Origin: Haloarcula amylolytica JCM 13557
GTDB taxonomy: Archaea > Halobacteriota > Halobacteria > Halobacteriales > Haloarculaceae
Direction of reading: 5' to 3'
DNA length: 64,000 nt
Assembly (NCBI RefSeq): GCF_000336615.1
Contig: NZ_AOLW01000035.1
Coordinates: forward strand, 78,100 to 142,099
Shown here: in pieces, positions 51,016 through 60,131 of the stretch
How the letters are laid out: each line of letters opens with the position of its first letter
Position numbering within the stretch: position 1 is the stretch's first letter
Position numbers and translations under genes: made by a program
The notes under the pieces: generated by a model
Told to the model about the DNA's origin: nothing
What the model saw: only the letters and a program-made list of their open reading frames with translations
The model's database searches: none

Positions 51016-51672
51016 TCAGTAGCCGAGGTGCTCGCGGATGAGGACAACGGTAGTGCGATCCTCTTCGAGCTCCTGGCGGAGGATGAGCTGTTTGGCAATC
51101 GCGGAGTCGACGCCGTAGGCCTCCTTCGCGCGCTCGTTTTCGAGTGGGTACGCGACGTTTTCCAGTCGGTCGAGCGCGTCTTCGAGTGTCGGCACGATCT
51201 TGTTCACGCCACTGACGATGACGACGTTACTGGCAGCGAACGGATACGCACCGATACGGCTCCCCGAGCGGTCTGCCGCGACGAGTTCGCCGGTCTGGGA
51301 AATGCCGTTGATGCCACCGAGGAAGTAGTCGGCCGTTTGCGACTTCCGGCGGGCGGCCTGCCGCTCTGCGTCGTCGTCGATACTCCAGATCTCGTCGGGG
51401 AGGCTCTCCCACTCGTGGTCCCCGTCACTCAGGTACTCGACGAACCCGATCTCTTCGAGCGTCGTCGAGTGGCCGTTCATCACAGACGCCTCTGTAGGGA
51501 TGAGTGACTGAAGTTCTGCGAGCGCATCATCAGTCGAGTCAACGACGATGACATCGAACCCGTTTGCCTCGAGGTTCTCGACGGTCTGCTCAATGGTCTC
51601 TTCCGAGGCCAGTTCGTCCAGTGATTCGTCAATATCGGCGTCGTCCGCGTACTCTGATTTCTGTTGAGACAT
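51016..51672 (-). CDS. LUD-domain protein (LutC/YkgG-like)
   Basis: A 218-residue LUD (DUF162) protein. Visible family features: SLIPTEASVMNGHSTTLEEIGF, ADYFLGGINGISQTGELVAAD, AYPFAASNVVIVSGVNKIVPTLEDALDRL. In bacteria LutC and LutB LUD domains take part in L-lactate oxidation with an FeS partner, but many stand-alone LUD proteins have unknown function. No lutA or lutB gene is near. The ATG at 51672 is preferred to a longer frame from 51705. Cytoplasmic. Confidence 0.83.
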   Translation of the reverse strand: MSQQKSEYADDADIDESLDELASEETIEQTVENLEANGFDVIVVDSTDDALAELQSLIPTEASVMNGHSTTLEEIGFVEYLSDGDHEWESLPDEIWSIDDDAERQAARRKSQTADYFLGGINGISQTGELVAADRSGSRIGAYPFAASNVVIVSGVNKIVPTLEDALDRLENVAYPLENERAKEAYGVDSAIAKQLILRQELEEDRTTVVLIREHLGY

Positions 51673-51909
51673 ATTGTTTCGCGGTAGGTGTATCAGCGTC
51701 AACATGAAGGCGTAGCTAGTACAAAAGTGCTCGCGGACACCGATGTCTGGTAGTTACATCGGTGATACCTCGATCACCTGACAGGGTGTGACACATGGCT
51801 GTACTTTGTCCGGAAACAGCACGAGGTCTCTGATTGCTGACTGCGATATCAAATGCTGAAAACCGGGGGGTAGCATATATTGCCCTCCATTCATCATGTT
51901 ACGCTATCA

Positions 51910-52098
51910 ATGCAAATGGCTCGTAAGGAAACTACAGACGCTATCGGGACACCCTCGAAAATGGTACTGTTCTGTCCGGACTGTGATTTTGAGAGTGGTA
52001 TGATCGGGGGCGACTGGGACGTTTCGAGCACCGGATATACGACAAGCTATCACTGCCCGCAGTGCGAGCACTCGTTCAGCGTTTCCAATCGCCGGTGA
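51910..52098 (+). CDS. Small zinc-ribbon protein
   Basis: A 62-residue protein with two CxxC knuckles: FCPDCDFES and HCPQCEHSFSV, spaced about 30 residues apart, with a beta segment between them (GDWDVSSTGYTTSY). This is a rubredoxin/zinc-ribbon pattern binding one zinc. Small zinc-finger proteins of this type are abundant in haloarchaea and a few affect biofilm or transcription, but this one is not identified. A second ATG two codons in (51916) is an equally good start. It precedes the iron-type ABC operon by 120 bases. Confidence 0.72.
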   Translation: MQMARKETTDAIGTPSKMVLFCPDCDFESGMIGGDWDVSSTGYTTSYHCPQCEHSFSVSNRR

Positions 52099-52197
52099 CG
52101 CCTGAGCAGAGTACGGACGACGCATAGCGGCTCGATATTTCACGGCCTGAACATCGTACACACCGTGTTACGTCGAAAGGGAGGAATCACTAATCTG

Positions 52198-52216
52198 TTT
52201 TAGGTCCACCTGAAAA
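52198..52216. promoter_or_regulatory. DtxR/IdeR-type operator of the ABC operon
   Basis: TTTTAGGTCCACCTGAAAA, an inverted repeat with half-sites TTAGG and CCTGA, ends three bases before the ATG at 52220. Its structure and spacing match the operator before the other binding protein (34908-34921). It would place the three-gene operon under metal control. Confidence 0.62.
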
Positions 52217-52219
52217 GCG

Positions 52220-53431
52220 ATGACACGTAGACGCGAAGTACTTGCAGGTAGTGTCGGATTGGTGGCTTCCCTCGCCGGTTGTTCCAGTGGGAGCTCCGAT
52301 GATGGAGGAACCACCGGGGATGGGGCCGCGATTTCCCAAACAGACCAGGCCGAAGCCACGGCAGGTACCGAGCAATCGACTCCGGAAAATTCAACGCCGG
52401 ACACTGTCGAAATTGAGCCACACGGCGAGTTCACGTTCGAAGAAGTTCCCGAGTCGTACTCGGTCATTCCCAGCGTCTACCTCGATATCGGGATGGCGCT
52501 CGGCATCCAGCCTACCGCCGCGACCGACATGGCACGGGCGCCACGGAAGTTCTACGACATCCTCCCCGACGTTACGTTCAACGAGGACGACATCATGGCG
52601 CTGGCGGCCAGCTCCGAGTCCGGCTACGACAAGGAGAACTTCTACGCTGCTGGCCCCGCTGTCAATCTTATCGACCCTCGGGGATTACGACGTTTCACCG
52701 ACTGGGCGGACTCCGATATTCAGGAAATCGAGGAGGCCACCGGTCCGTTCGTCGCGTCCTCGATCCGCTTCGGCCCCGAACATCCCTTTGGGTACGAGCA
52801 GGAAACCTACCACGAACTCTACGACGTTTTCGAGAAGATGGCGGCGGTCTTCCAGCGCCAGGCCCGGTATCGGGCCTGGGAGTCGCTGCACGACGAGTTC
52901 ATGGCGAACATCAGGTCTGATCTCCCCCCTGAGGACGAACGCCCCTCCGTCATCGCGGTGTGGCGCGGCGTAGACCCGGCTTCCGGCCAATTCTATCTCT
53001 CTGATATCCACAAATACCACAACCAGACCAAGCCCCTCTCGCGGCTCGGGCTCAGGGACGGTTACGATGCTGAGATCCCCGGCGGTGGTACCGTCGGTTA
53101 CGAGGAACTCCTCACCCACGATCCAGATTACATCGCTGCCGTGGGCCGGCTCACAACCGCAACTCACGAAGAGTTCGTGAACAACGTCGTCGAGCCGTTC
53201 GAGAACAACCCGAACGGTCAGGACCTCACCGCCGTTCAGGAAGGTAACATCATCCGCATCGGCGGCCAATACCAGGGTCCTATCGTCGATCTTTTCGCCA
53301 CGGAGGCCGCCGCCAAGCAAGTCTGGCCCGATCGCTTCGGCGAGTGGCCAGGTCCTGTCCGCGACGTCCCCGACGAAGAGAAACTGTTCGACCGCCGGGC
53401 GGTCAGTGACATCATCAACGGAAACGTCTAA
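52220..53431 (+). CDS. ABC transporter substrate-binding lipoprotein, iron-siderophore/cobalamin type
   Basis: A 403-residue Tat lipoprotein: start TRRREVLAGSVGLVASLAGCSS combines RR with a lipobox Cys. After a Ser/Gly/Thr linker come the two TroA-class lobes: VPESYSVIPSVYLDIGMALGI, WADSDIQEIEEATGPFVAS, HDPDYIAAVGRL, IIRIGGQYQGPIVDLFATE. The end (DRFGEWPGPV, EEKLFDRRAVSDII) matches the protein at 34925-36139, its paralogue. It is the first gene of a complete operon: the permease starts five bases after its stop. It should deliver a siderophore-type iron complex or a corrinoid to that permease. Ligand not readable from sequence. Confidence 0.85.
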   Translation: MTRRREVLAGSVGLVASLAGCSSGSSDDGGTTGDGAAISQTDQAEATAGTEQSTPENSTPDTVEIEPHGEFTFEEVPESYSVIPSVYLDIGMALGIQPTAATDMARAPRKFYDILPDVTFNEDDIMALAASSESGYDKENFYAAGPAVNLIDPRGLRRFTDWADSDIQEIEEATGPFVASSIRFGPEHPFGYEQETYHELYDVFEKMAAVFQRQARYRAWESLHDEFMANIRSDLPPEDERPSVIAVWRGVDPASGQFYLSDIHKYHNQTKPLSRLGLRDGYDAEIPGGGTVGYEELLTHDPDYIAAVGRLTTATHEEFVNNVVEPFENNPNGQDLTAVQEGNIIRIGGQYQGPIVDLFATEAAAKQVWPDRFGEWPGPVRDVPDEEKLFDRRAVSDIINGNV

Positions 53432-53435
53432 CGCG

Positions 53436-54548
53436 ATGGCGAAGGTATTCGACCGGCTCACGAACCTACGCGCAGGAACGACCGACAGGTACGAGGTCTC
53501 AAAGCTCGCCCTCATTATCGCCGGCAGCCTCGCCGTCCTGCTCGGGTCAACGATACTGCAGGTGAGCTTCGGCGCGTACCCGTTCACGCTGGTCGAGGCG
53601 TGGCAGACGGTCTTCGACCCGGCGGTATTGTCCAGCCTCGAAGTCTGGCGGTGGGCGTTTCTCGGTGCAGCGGTCCCGGAGTGGTTGACCCGCCAGCAAC
53701 TCATCGTCTGGAACCTCAGGCTGCCCCGTATCCTCGTCGGCGTCCTGGTCGGCGCGAACCTCGCAGTATCGGGAGCGCTCTTTCAGATAATCACGCGCAA
53801 CGAACTCGCGAGCCCGTACATCCTCGGTGTCAGCGACGGGGCTGGATTAGTCGTGTTGCTCACGCTAACACTCCTCTCCGGACTGGTGCCGTTCCTACCG
53901 ATACTCGCGGCTGCCGGTGGCGGACTCGCGTTCCTGCTCGTGTATGCTATCGCGTGGAAGAACGGCACCAGTCCCGTCCGACTGGTGCTTGCAGGTGTTG
54001 TGGTAGGCACCGTCTTCGGGTCCGTCCAGCGGGCGCTGTTTTTCTTCATCGACGACCTCGGCGTTGCGATGTCCGCGCAGGCGTGGCTCTCCGGGACTCT
54101 GATGAACGCTGGGTGGGCTGAGGTACGAATCGCGTTGCCGTTCACCGTCCTTGCGATGGCGCTCGCGTTCGCCGTTACGCAGGAACTGGATGTACTGGCA
54201 CTCGGCGAGGACCGAGCGGACTCACTGGGGATGCCGGTCGAGAAAGTCCGGTTCGCTATCGCGGGGATCGGCGTTCTCTCGACGGCGGCTGCAATCGCTG
54301 TCGCCGGCCTCATCGGGTTCGTTGGGCTCATTGTTCCCCATATGGTCCGTAATCTCGTCGGTAGCGATTCGAAGCTGCTGCTTGCGGGGTGTCTGTTCCT
54401 CGGACCGGCGCTGCTGGTCAGTGCAGACGTGGGTGCACGGCTCGCCTTGAGCCCCGTCCAGTTGCCGGTGGGCGTCATCACCGGCATCGTGGGCGGCCCG
54501 TACTTCCTCTACCTGATGCGGAAGAAAACCGACCTGGGTGAAGTCTGA
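53436..54548 (+). CDS. FecCD-type ABC transporter permease
   Basis: A 370-residue permease with about ten membrane segments. Family marks: NLRLPRILVGVLVGANLAVSGALFQIITRNELASPYILGVSDGAGL region (only landmarks listed: NLRLPRILVG, GALFQIITRN, LASPYILGVS), SGTLMNAGWAEVRIA, LDVLALGEDRADSLGMPVE and VAGLIGFVGLIVPHMVRNLVG. These are the BtuC/FhuB signatures, including the GLIVPHMVR segment that contacts the ATPase. The start at 53436 follows the binding protein by five bases, and its stop overlaps the ATPase ATG (TGATG). Confidence 0.9.
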   Translation: MAKVFDRLTNLRAGTTDRYEVSKLALIIAGSLAVLLGSTILQVSFGAYPFTLVEAWQTVFDPAVLSSLEVWRWAFLGAAVPEWLTRQQLIVWNLRLPRILVGVLVGANLAVSGALFQIITRNELASPYILGVSDGAGLVVLLTLTLLSGLVPFLPILAAAGGGLAFLLVYAIAWKNGTSPVRLVLAGVVVGTVFGSVQRALFFFIDDLGVAMSAQAWLSGTLMNAGWAEVRIALPFTVLAMALAFAVTQELDVLALGEDRADSLGMPVEKVRFAIAGIGVLSTAAAIAVAGLIGFVGLIVPHMVRNLVGSDSKLLLAGCLFLGPALLVSADVGARLALSPVQLPVGVITGIVGGPYFLYLMRKKTDLGEV

Positions 54549-55507
54549 TGGCTGACGGTCGGCCCTCACAGATGGACGGAGAGACAGTCGAACACGGGTC
54601 CGAGGCCGGAACACGAGCCGTCGATAGCGCCAGTGAAACGACATCGGAGTCAGCCGCAGAAATCGACGGGACCGATCTCGTTGTCGGGTACTCTGGACGG
54701 GACGAGCCTGTCATCGACGGCGAGTCGATCGCCGTCCCACCGGACGAAGTGACCGCGCTCATCGGCCCGAACGGGAGCGGGAAGAGCACGCTCCTGAAAG
54801 CGATGGCGGACAAGATTTCGCCCGACGACGGAACCGTCTTTGTCGATGGCCAGACGATCGACGAGTTCGGGTCCAAGGAACTCGCACGCAAACTCGGCCT
54901 GCTCTCCCAGGAGAACGTCGTTCCGACCGGTATCTCGGTGGGTGATCTGGTCGAGCGCGGACGGTACCCACATACTGGGTTCTTCGAGTCGCCGTCCGAC
55001 GAGGACCGAGCCGCCGTCGACGACGCGATTCAACTTGCCGGCATTGAGAACCTCCGTGACCGCGATGTCGACAGCCTGAGCGGTGGCCAGAAGCAACTCG
55101 TCTGGATTGCGATGGCAATCGCTCAGGACACGGACGTGTTGCTGTTGGACGAGCCGACGACGTTCCTCGACCCACAGCACCAGCTGGAAGTGATGCAGAT
55201 AGTGGAAACGCTCCGGGATGAGAGTCAGATAACGGTCGTCCTCGTGCTCCACGATATCGCACAGGCAGCGCGGTACGCCGACAACATCGTCGCACTCAAG
55301 GACGGCTCGATGTACGCCCGCGGCCCGCCAGAGGAGGTGGTCACGAAACAGTTGCTTGCTGACGTCTTCGAGATCGAAGCGGCGGTTCTGGAAACCGAGT
55401 ACGGGCTTCAGGTAATTCCGATTGACCCGGTCACCGACGCGCAGGCGGCACACACCACTGTAGGTCCTGTTCCCGAGGACGTTCCGGATACTGATCGGGA
55501 ACCGTGA
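54548..55507 (+). CDS. ABC transporter ATP-binding protein, FecE/BtuD type
   Basis: The ATPase of the importer. A 45-residue acidic extension precedes the nucleotide-binding domain, which is complete: Walker A GPNGSGKST, Q-loop LLSQENVVPTG, signature LSGGQKQLVWIAMAIAQD, Walker B LLLDEPTTFLD, and H-loop LVLHDIAQ. The remaining C-terminal 60 residues include VFEIEAAVLETEYGLQVIPI, common in FecE-like proteins. Its ATG overlaps the permease stop, so the pair is translationally coupled. It could also serve the orphan binding protein at 34925. Confidence 0.9.
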   Translation: MADGRPSQMDGETVEHGSEAGTRAVDSASETTSESAAEIDGTDLVVGYSGRDEPVIDGESIAVPPDEVTALIGPNGSGKSTLLKAMADKISPDDGTVFVDGQTIDEFGSKELARKLGLLSQENVVPTGISVGDLVERGRYPHTGFFESPSDEDRAAVDDAIQLAGIENLRDRDVDSLSGGQKQLVWIAMAIAQDTDVLLLDEPTTFLDPQHQLEVMQIVETLRDESQITVVLVLHDIAQAARYADNIVALKDGSMYARGPPEEVVTKQLLADVFEIEAAVLETEYGLQVIPIDPVTDAQAAHTTVGPVPEDVPDTDREP

Positions 55508-55723
55508 CCGGTGGCAGCACCACCCAGACATCCAGACTGCGTCAGAATCGACATCACTGATCTTGTCGTCAGATGGTTCGGGGGATACGATTACTCTGTT
55601 TGTTGAGATAGCCGAAGGGGTCCCCCGCTTCCTGGCTCCTCCATGTCCGTACGGCCTGGTCGCTCACCACTGGATGAGCGGATTTGATAACACCGAAAAT
55701 CGGGTTACCGTGGGGAGCGAGCC
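55508..55723. other. Convergent spacer, no gene seen
   Basis: A 216-base gap between the ATPase and the BASS transporter stop codons. It should contain terminators for both, but I see only GC-rich non-coding sequence and no strong hairpin. Confidence 0.35.
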
Positions 55724-56707
55724 TCAGTCGTCGCTTGGCACAGCCTCGACGGATTTCTGTCCGTCGTCCTGCCAGCTAAAGAAGCTTGCCAGCGCCGGCC
55801 CGGTGATGTTGTGCCAGACGCTGAACAGCGCCGGAATGAGTGCGGCTGCAGGCTCGAACAGCGTTGTCGCCAGCGCGACGGCTAAACCGCTGTTTTGCAG
55901 CCCCACTTCGAACGCACAGGTCCGAACGCGGTCTTTCGACATTCCAGTTGCCCGCCCGACACCGTATCCCGAGCCAAGCCCGATCGCGTTGTGGGCGACG
56001 ACCGCCACGAGCACAAGCAGACCAGCCGTGAGGATGTTGTCCACGTTCGCGCCAACAACGCCAGCGACAATCGCAACAATCGCGGCGACACTGATAAGTG
56101 GGAACACGTCGGTGCCGATTTCAGCGGCTTTGGGCGAATAGCGGTCCAGCAAGTACCGGATTGTGAACCCGAGCAACACCGGAATGATGACGATCTGAAT
56201 GATGCTCCGGAACATCTCCGCAAAGGTGACGTTGATCTGTTCGCCGAGGGTAAACACTACCCAGGCCGGCATCACGATCGGCGCTGCAAGGGTGGTAAGC
56301 GTCGTGATCGCGACGGACAGCGCCACGTCACCCCGACCGAGATACGCCATCACGTTCGACGCGGTCCCACCGGGAGCGGCACCGACCAGAATGAGACCGA
56401 TTCCGACAGCGTCCGGAAGATCAAGGAGGACATACAGCCCGTACGCAGCGGCAGGCATCACCAGCCACTGCGTGACAGCGCCGATACCGATATCGACCGG
56501 TTCTTCGATTAGCCGGCGAAAGTCCGCCGGTTGGAGCGTCAACCCCATCCCGAGCATGATTAGCCCGAGCAGCGGGGACACGTAGTCCAACACTGGGACG
56601 AACGGGTCCGGCCTGACGAGAGCGATCCCTGCCAGAAGGATTACCCAGACAACGAAGTACTTGCTCGCAGCCCGACTCACCGCTCGAAGCGTCGATGTCG
56701 AAGTCAC
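55724..56707 (-). CDS. Bile acid:sodium symporter (BASS) family transporter
   Basis: A 327-residue membrane protein with about ten helices. Family marks: LLGLIMLGMGLTLQPADFRRL, ILVGAAPGGTASNVMAYLGRGDVALSVAITTL (landmarks GGTASNVMAYLG and VALSVAITT), VLLGFTIRYLLDRY and AFEVGLQNSGLAVAL. The GGTASN and EVGLQNSGLA motifs line the two crossover helices that bind sodium in ASBT-type proteins. Such haloarchaeal members may carry organic anions. The GTG at 56707 is chosen; the frame extends upstream to 56827, but its extra residues are coded by AT-rich promoter DNA and the foldback remnant. Confidence 0.85.
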   Translation of the reverse strand: MTSTSTLRAVSRAASKYFVVWVILLAGIALVRPDPFVPVLDYVSPLLGLIMLGMGLTLQPADFRRLIEEPVDIGIGAVTQWLVMPAAAYGLYVLLDLPDAVGIGLILVGAAPGGTASNVMAYLGRGDVALSVAITTLTTLAAPIVMPAWVVFTLGEQINVTFAEMFRSIIQIVIIPVLLGFTIRYLLDRYSPKAAEIGTDVFPLISVAAIVAIVAGVVGANVDNILTAGLLVLVAVVAHNAIGLGSGYGVGRATGMSKDRVRTCAFEVGLQNSGLAVALATTLFEPAAALIPALFSVWHNITGPALASFFSWQDDGQKSVEAVPSDD

Positions 56708-57145
56708 ATCTCTGGATGATGAACAATGTAAAAAAAGCTTACTTTGGATCGCTGTACTGTCGGACGACGAACACACAATGTGGGACGGCCGCTGGTTCTC
56801 TGGACTATAGTACCAATTGAAAATCAATGGCTACTATCGCTATTGTTGGGTCGAGATTGATATCGACGCACAGTGAGTCTGTCCGAGAGCGAACAGGGCC
56901 TCCCGTAGTGAACTGCTCACGGAGTGGTATCCACCTGGCCATTGATAGTATCCCCCAACCCGTCTCCACTCAATCTATTCCATGGTCGCTTGCTCAGACA
57001 GCGCTTGGATAGATACGAAGATGTTCCGCACGTTTGACTATACTCTCATCCACGACGAAGCCAAACCAAACTTACTTCGACTTTTGAAGATATTTAATAT
57101 AGGGTAGGACTTTACTGTATAGTTCGCCGATATTCTACTGCAGCT
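56708..57145. other. Divergent intergenic region with foldback remnant
   Basis: About 440 bases. It has a poly-T/poly-A stretch just upstream of the BASS start (about 56730-56740, AAAAAAAG), consistent with a promoter, the 35-bp foldback remnant at 56805, and AT-rich sequence near 57080-57120 that should be the UbiA promoter. No gene seen. Confidence 0.45.
56805..56839. mobile_element. Minimal 35-bp foldback remnant
   Basis: CTATAGTACCAATTGAAA, exactly the reverse complement of the right end of the MITE at 34065-34150, is joined directly to ATCAATGGCTACTAT, the inverted left end. The whole central hairpin is missing. It is therefore either a deletion product of the same element or a failed excision. 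Last two bases differ from the expected AG. Confidence 0.7.
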
Positions 57146-58087
57146 ATGCCGACTGATGCACAAAACCCAGGCAAGCAGCCTGACATAGAGTCCGTGAGGA
57201 ACCGCTCTTTGATTACAAAACTAGCTACGCTGACGAGACCAGTCAGGAATATATTTCTCTACAGTTCCGTGTATCTCGCAGTTATTGCGATGGCGGAAGC
57301 AGTCCTTGTGAGTGAACTACTGGCGCTCCCACTAACGCCGGCTCCGATTGTGGCAGGATTGCTCACGTTCGCAGTGTATGGCAACGACCGGTTGGCAGAC
57401 TTAGAAACTGATGCGAAAACGTCCCCCGCACGGACTGCCTTCGTGCGCCGATATCAGAACGGCTTCTACGTTCTGGCGGCTATCGCATACGGCCTTGCTG
57501 TGGCCCTGTCTGCATTGGGTGGGCCCATCAGCTTTGGTCTATCGCTGTTACCGGGTGTGTGCTGGATTCTCTACGCCTGTGACTGGATCCCTACCCTTCC
57601 GAGCGGTACCCAGCGACTGAAAGAGGTCTTCCTTCTCAATTCAACTCTCGTCGCTGTAGTCTGGGCGCTCGTCATTGTGTGTCTGCCGATAACGTACGTT
57701 GGTGCGCCCGCTTCTCCGGCGGTCGGTGTCGTGTTCCTGTTTTTCGTATTGGCGACGTTCGTCAATACAGAAATTCCGAATGTGCGCGATAAGGAGGGTG
57801 ACAGCGAAATCGGTGTCCGGACGCTCCCGGTTGTGGTCGGTGTTCGCTGGACTAAGTATATCCTCTACGGAATCACGGGTCTGACAGCGGTTCTGCTCGG
57901 TGTTGCGTTTGTTGCAAATATCATCAATCTCAGGGAAGCACTCGTTCTCTTACTTAGTTTGCTCTTCCTGAATGGCGTCATCTTCTGTCTTAACCGAACC
58001 GAAAACGACAGTGCACTTGCGGTCGCAGCAGAGTGTACTCGCTTACCAGCGTTTGTTGTTGTGGTCTTCCCACTGCTCGGCCAGTAG
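57146..58087 (+). CDS. UbiA family prenyltransferase
   Basis: A 313-residue polytopic intramembrane prenyltransferase with about eight or nine helices. The two Asp-rich motifs are present: YGNDRLADLETDA (motif 1, residues about 79-91) and NVRDKEGDSEIGVRTLP (motif 2, about residues 213-229), which bind the prenyl diphosphate through Mg2+. Acceptor specificity (quinone, lipid glycerol, heme or carotenoid) cannot be told; haloarchaea have several UbiA paralogues. It stands alone between divergent promoters and is followed by a histidine kinase 140 bases downstream. Confidence 0.82.
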   Translation: MPTDAQNPGKQPDIESVRNRSLITKLATLTRPVRNIFLYSSVYLAVIAMAEAVLVSELLALPLTPAPIVAGLLTFAVYGNDRLADLETDAKTSPARTAFVRRYQNGFYVLAAIAYGLAVALSALGGPISFGLSLLPGVCWILYACDWIPTLPSGTQRLKEVFLLNSTLVAVVWALVIVCLPITYVGAPASPAVGVVFLFFVLATFVNTEIPNVRDKEGDSEIGVRTLPVVVGVRWTKYILYGITGLTAVLLGVAFVANIINLREALVLLLSLLFLNGVIFCLNRTENDSALAVAAECTRLPAFVVVVFPLLGQ

Positions 58088-58230
58088 CACTATCATATAA
58101 ATTACCTTATTTGTAAAGTACCTTCTCTTCCGCCAGTATTCGGCCCTCTGATGGCGGTTCTGTCAATCTTAGATACTTTCGAAGGCAAATAGGTTATAAC
58201 GATGGCGCCCGATTAATCTTCAACATAGTT

Positions 58231-59904
58231 GTGTTCTCACTGACGCTGATGAAGATGGTGTTGGTCGCCACGATTGCGGTCGGCGTTACGGGCGGCCTCC
58301 TTGCCTGGAAAGAGCGCCCAGAACCCGGCGCTGACCCACTTATTCTGCTTTTGGCAGGCCAGTGCTGGTGGTCGGCCACGCTGATCTTCCGGATTGATGC
58401 AGCGACGCTGAGCTCGAAGGTTTTCTGGGTCGATGTCTCTTGGATCGGTGTTGCAATCATTCCGATAGCGTGGCTGCTTTTTTCGCTCGAATATGCCGGC
58501 TATACCGAGTATACGGCCCGCAAGCACATCCTGCTCTATTCGATCGTCCCTGCAATTACCGTCTTTCTGGGACTCACGAGCCACTCCCACCAGTTACTGT
58601 ACACTAATTCGGTCATCATCCAGGAACACGGAATTGCGACGTTGAACAGAACGCCGGGTGTCTGGTTTTGGATTATAGCCGGCTATACGTATTTGCTGGG
58701 CCTTCTCGGGGCACTTCCGCTGTTGAAACTCGTTACGAGTCAAGTGGACCCGTTCCGCGGCCAGAGCTTAGCGCTCCTTCTCGGTCTGCTGGCACCCTGG
58801 GTGACGAACGTCCTCTTTTTGAGGGGGTCACTCCCATCTGCCGGTGTCGATCCGACACCGATTGCCTTTGCCGTGTCCGGTCTCGCGTATCTAGGCGCAC
58901 TCACCAGGTTCCAGCTCTTCGGTGCAAATCCGACGCCGATACGCCATGCTCGCAATTCGCTGTTTCAGCAGATGCAGCAAGGGGCTCTCGTGTTGGATAC
59001 GCACGACCATATCGTCGATATGAACGACCAGGCTACCACTGCCCTGCAGACGACGCCGAACGAAGCCCTCGGCCGACCACTTGAACAAATCAGTCCGGAT
59101 CTATCGGCGCTCGGTAGCGCAACACAGGCCGGGCAAACGATTTACCGTCCCCAGGGGGCGTCCCAGTCGTACGACGTCTCCGAAAGTCTCGTAACAGATA
59201 TCCATGATCGGACTATCGGCCGGGTCATTACTTTACACGATGTGAGTAACCTTCTCCGTGACCAGCAACGGCTAGAGGTTCTCCACCGGGTCTTCCGGCA
59301 CAACATCCGAACGAACGTGCAAGTCATCCTCGGTAACGCTGCGTATCTAGCCACGCACAATAGTGAGTCGAAGGCCGCAACCCTGCAAGAACACGCCGTC
59401 GAAATCAATGAACTCGGGGAAAAAGTCCGTTCGGTTATCGATATCTTTGAACAAAGCCGAGAGGAACGAGATACTCTCAGCCTGAACTCTATTCTCGACG
59501 AGTGTCTCGATTCGACCAGCGAAGCGTATCCCGAGGTCACGTTCGAGTATGCTCCCGAGCAGACAGATTTCGCGGTGGATTGCCTGTTTGATGTCGTCTG
59601 TCTGAATATCATTCAAAACGCCGCTCAACACAATACCTCTCCCGACCCTGTTGTGTCAATCAAGGTCGAACGGGACGGCGAATACGTTCAGGTCACTGTC
59701 CGGGACAACGGGCCCGGTATTGACTCCAACGAGCTCGCTCTCGTAGAACATGGCTCGGAAACGCCGCTAAAGCACGGGAGCGGATTCGGGCTGGCACTGG
59801 TTGTGTGGGGAACTGATATCGCAGGTGGGACAGTCGATATCGAGTCGAGTGAGACGACGGGAACGACTGTCTCCCTACGGATTCCGATTCTCTCATCAGG
59901 ATAA
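58231..59904 (+). CDS. Sensor histidine kinase with 7TM N-terminus and PAS domain
   Basis: A 557-residue sensor kinase. Residues 1-225 hold seven membrane segments of the histidine kinase N-terminal 7TM type (from LMKMVLVATIAVGVTGGLLAW to FAVSGLAYLGALTRFQLFG). A PAS domain follows (LFQQMQQGALVLDTHDHIVDMND). The dimerisation helix has His357 in VFRHNIRTNVQVILGNAAY. The ATPase domain has the N box IIQNAAQHN, G1 DNGPGI and G2 GSGFGLALV. It uses a GTG start. No response regulator gene is near, so its target is unknown; haloarchaeal kinases of this build often lack a neighbouring partner. Confidence 0.87.
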   Translation: MFSLTLMKMVLVATIAVGVTGGLLAWKERPEPGADPLILLLAGQCWWSATLIFRIDAATLSSKVFWVDVSWIGVAIIPIAWLLFSLEYAGYTEYTARKHILLYSIVPAITVFLGLTSHSHQLLYTNSVIIQEHGIATLNRTPGVWFWIIAGYTYLLGLLGALPLLKLVTSQVDPFRGQSLALLLGLLAPWVTNVLFLRGSLPSAGVDPTPIAFAVSGLAYLGALTRFQLFGANPTPIRHARNSLFQQMQQGALVLDTHDHIVDMNDQATTALQTTPNEALGRPLEQISPDLSALGSATQAGQTIYRPQGASQSYDVSESLVTDIHDRTIGRVITLHDVSNLLRDQQRLEVLHRVFRHNIRTNVQVILGNAAYLATHNSESKAATLQEHAVEINELGEKVRSVIDIFEQSREERDTLSLNSILDECLDSTSEAYPEVTFEYAPEQTDFAVDCLFDVVCLNIIQNAAQHNTSPDPVVSIKVERDGEYVQVTVRDNGPGIDSNELALVEHGSETPLKHGSGFGLALVVWGTDIAGGTVDIESSETTGTTVSLRIPILSSG

Positions 59905-60131
59905 GTCACCGAGACGTTGAGAAGGTGGACGATTCTCCCTCTGTGCCTGAGTGAGTACCGTCCCATAGTATTCAGGATTTAGTCCATTATTACGCAATTT
60001 AAACCCTCTAAAACTCCAAAACCTATCCCGATTTACCCTCCATGAATGCTTGTATATGGCCTATCGCCTTCTGAGACACTACCGTTGTGCTTTTATATGT
60101 GGCTACAGTATTGATAGTAGAGAACAATACT
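59905..60131. other. Intergenic region, no gene seen
   Basis: A 227-base gap with AT-rich tracts near 60000 and 60100. Likely contains a promoter. No gene seen. Confidence 0.35.

Noticed and set aside
54650-55531. 293-codon minus-strand frame
   Set aside because: Antisense to the ABC ATPase, whose Walker motifs prove the plus strand.
56708-56827. N-terminal extension of the BASS transporter
   Set aside because: The added 40 residues are encoded by promoter DNA and part of the foldback remnant.
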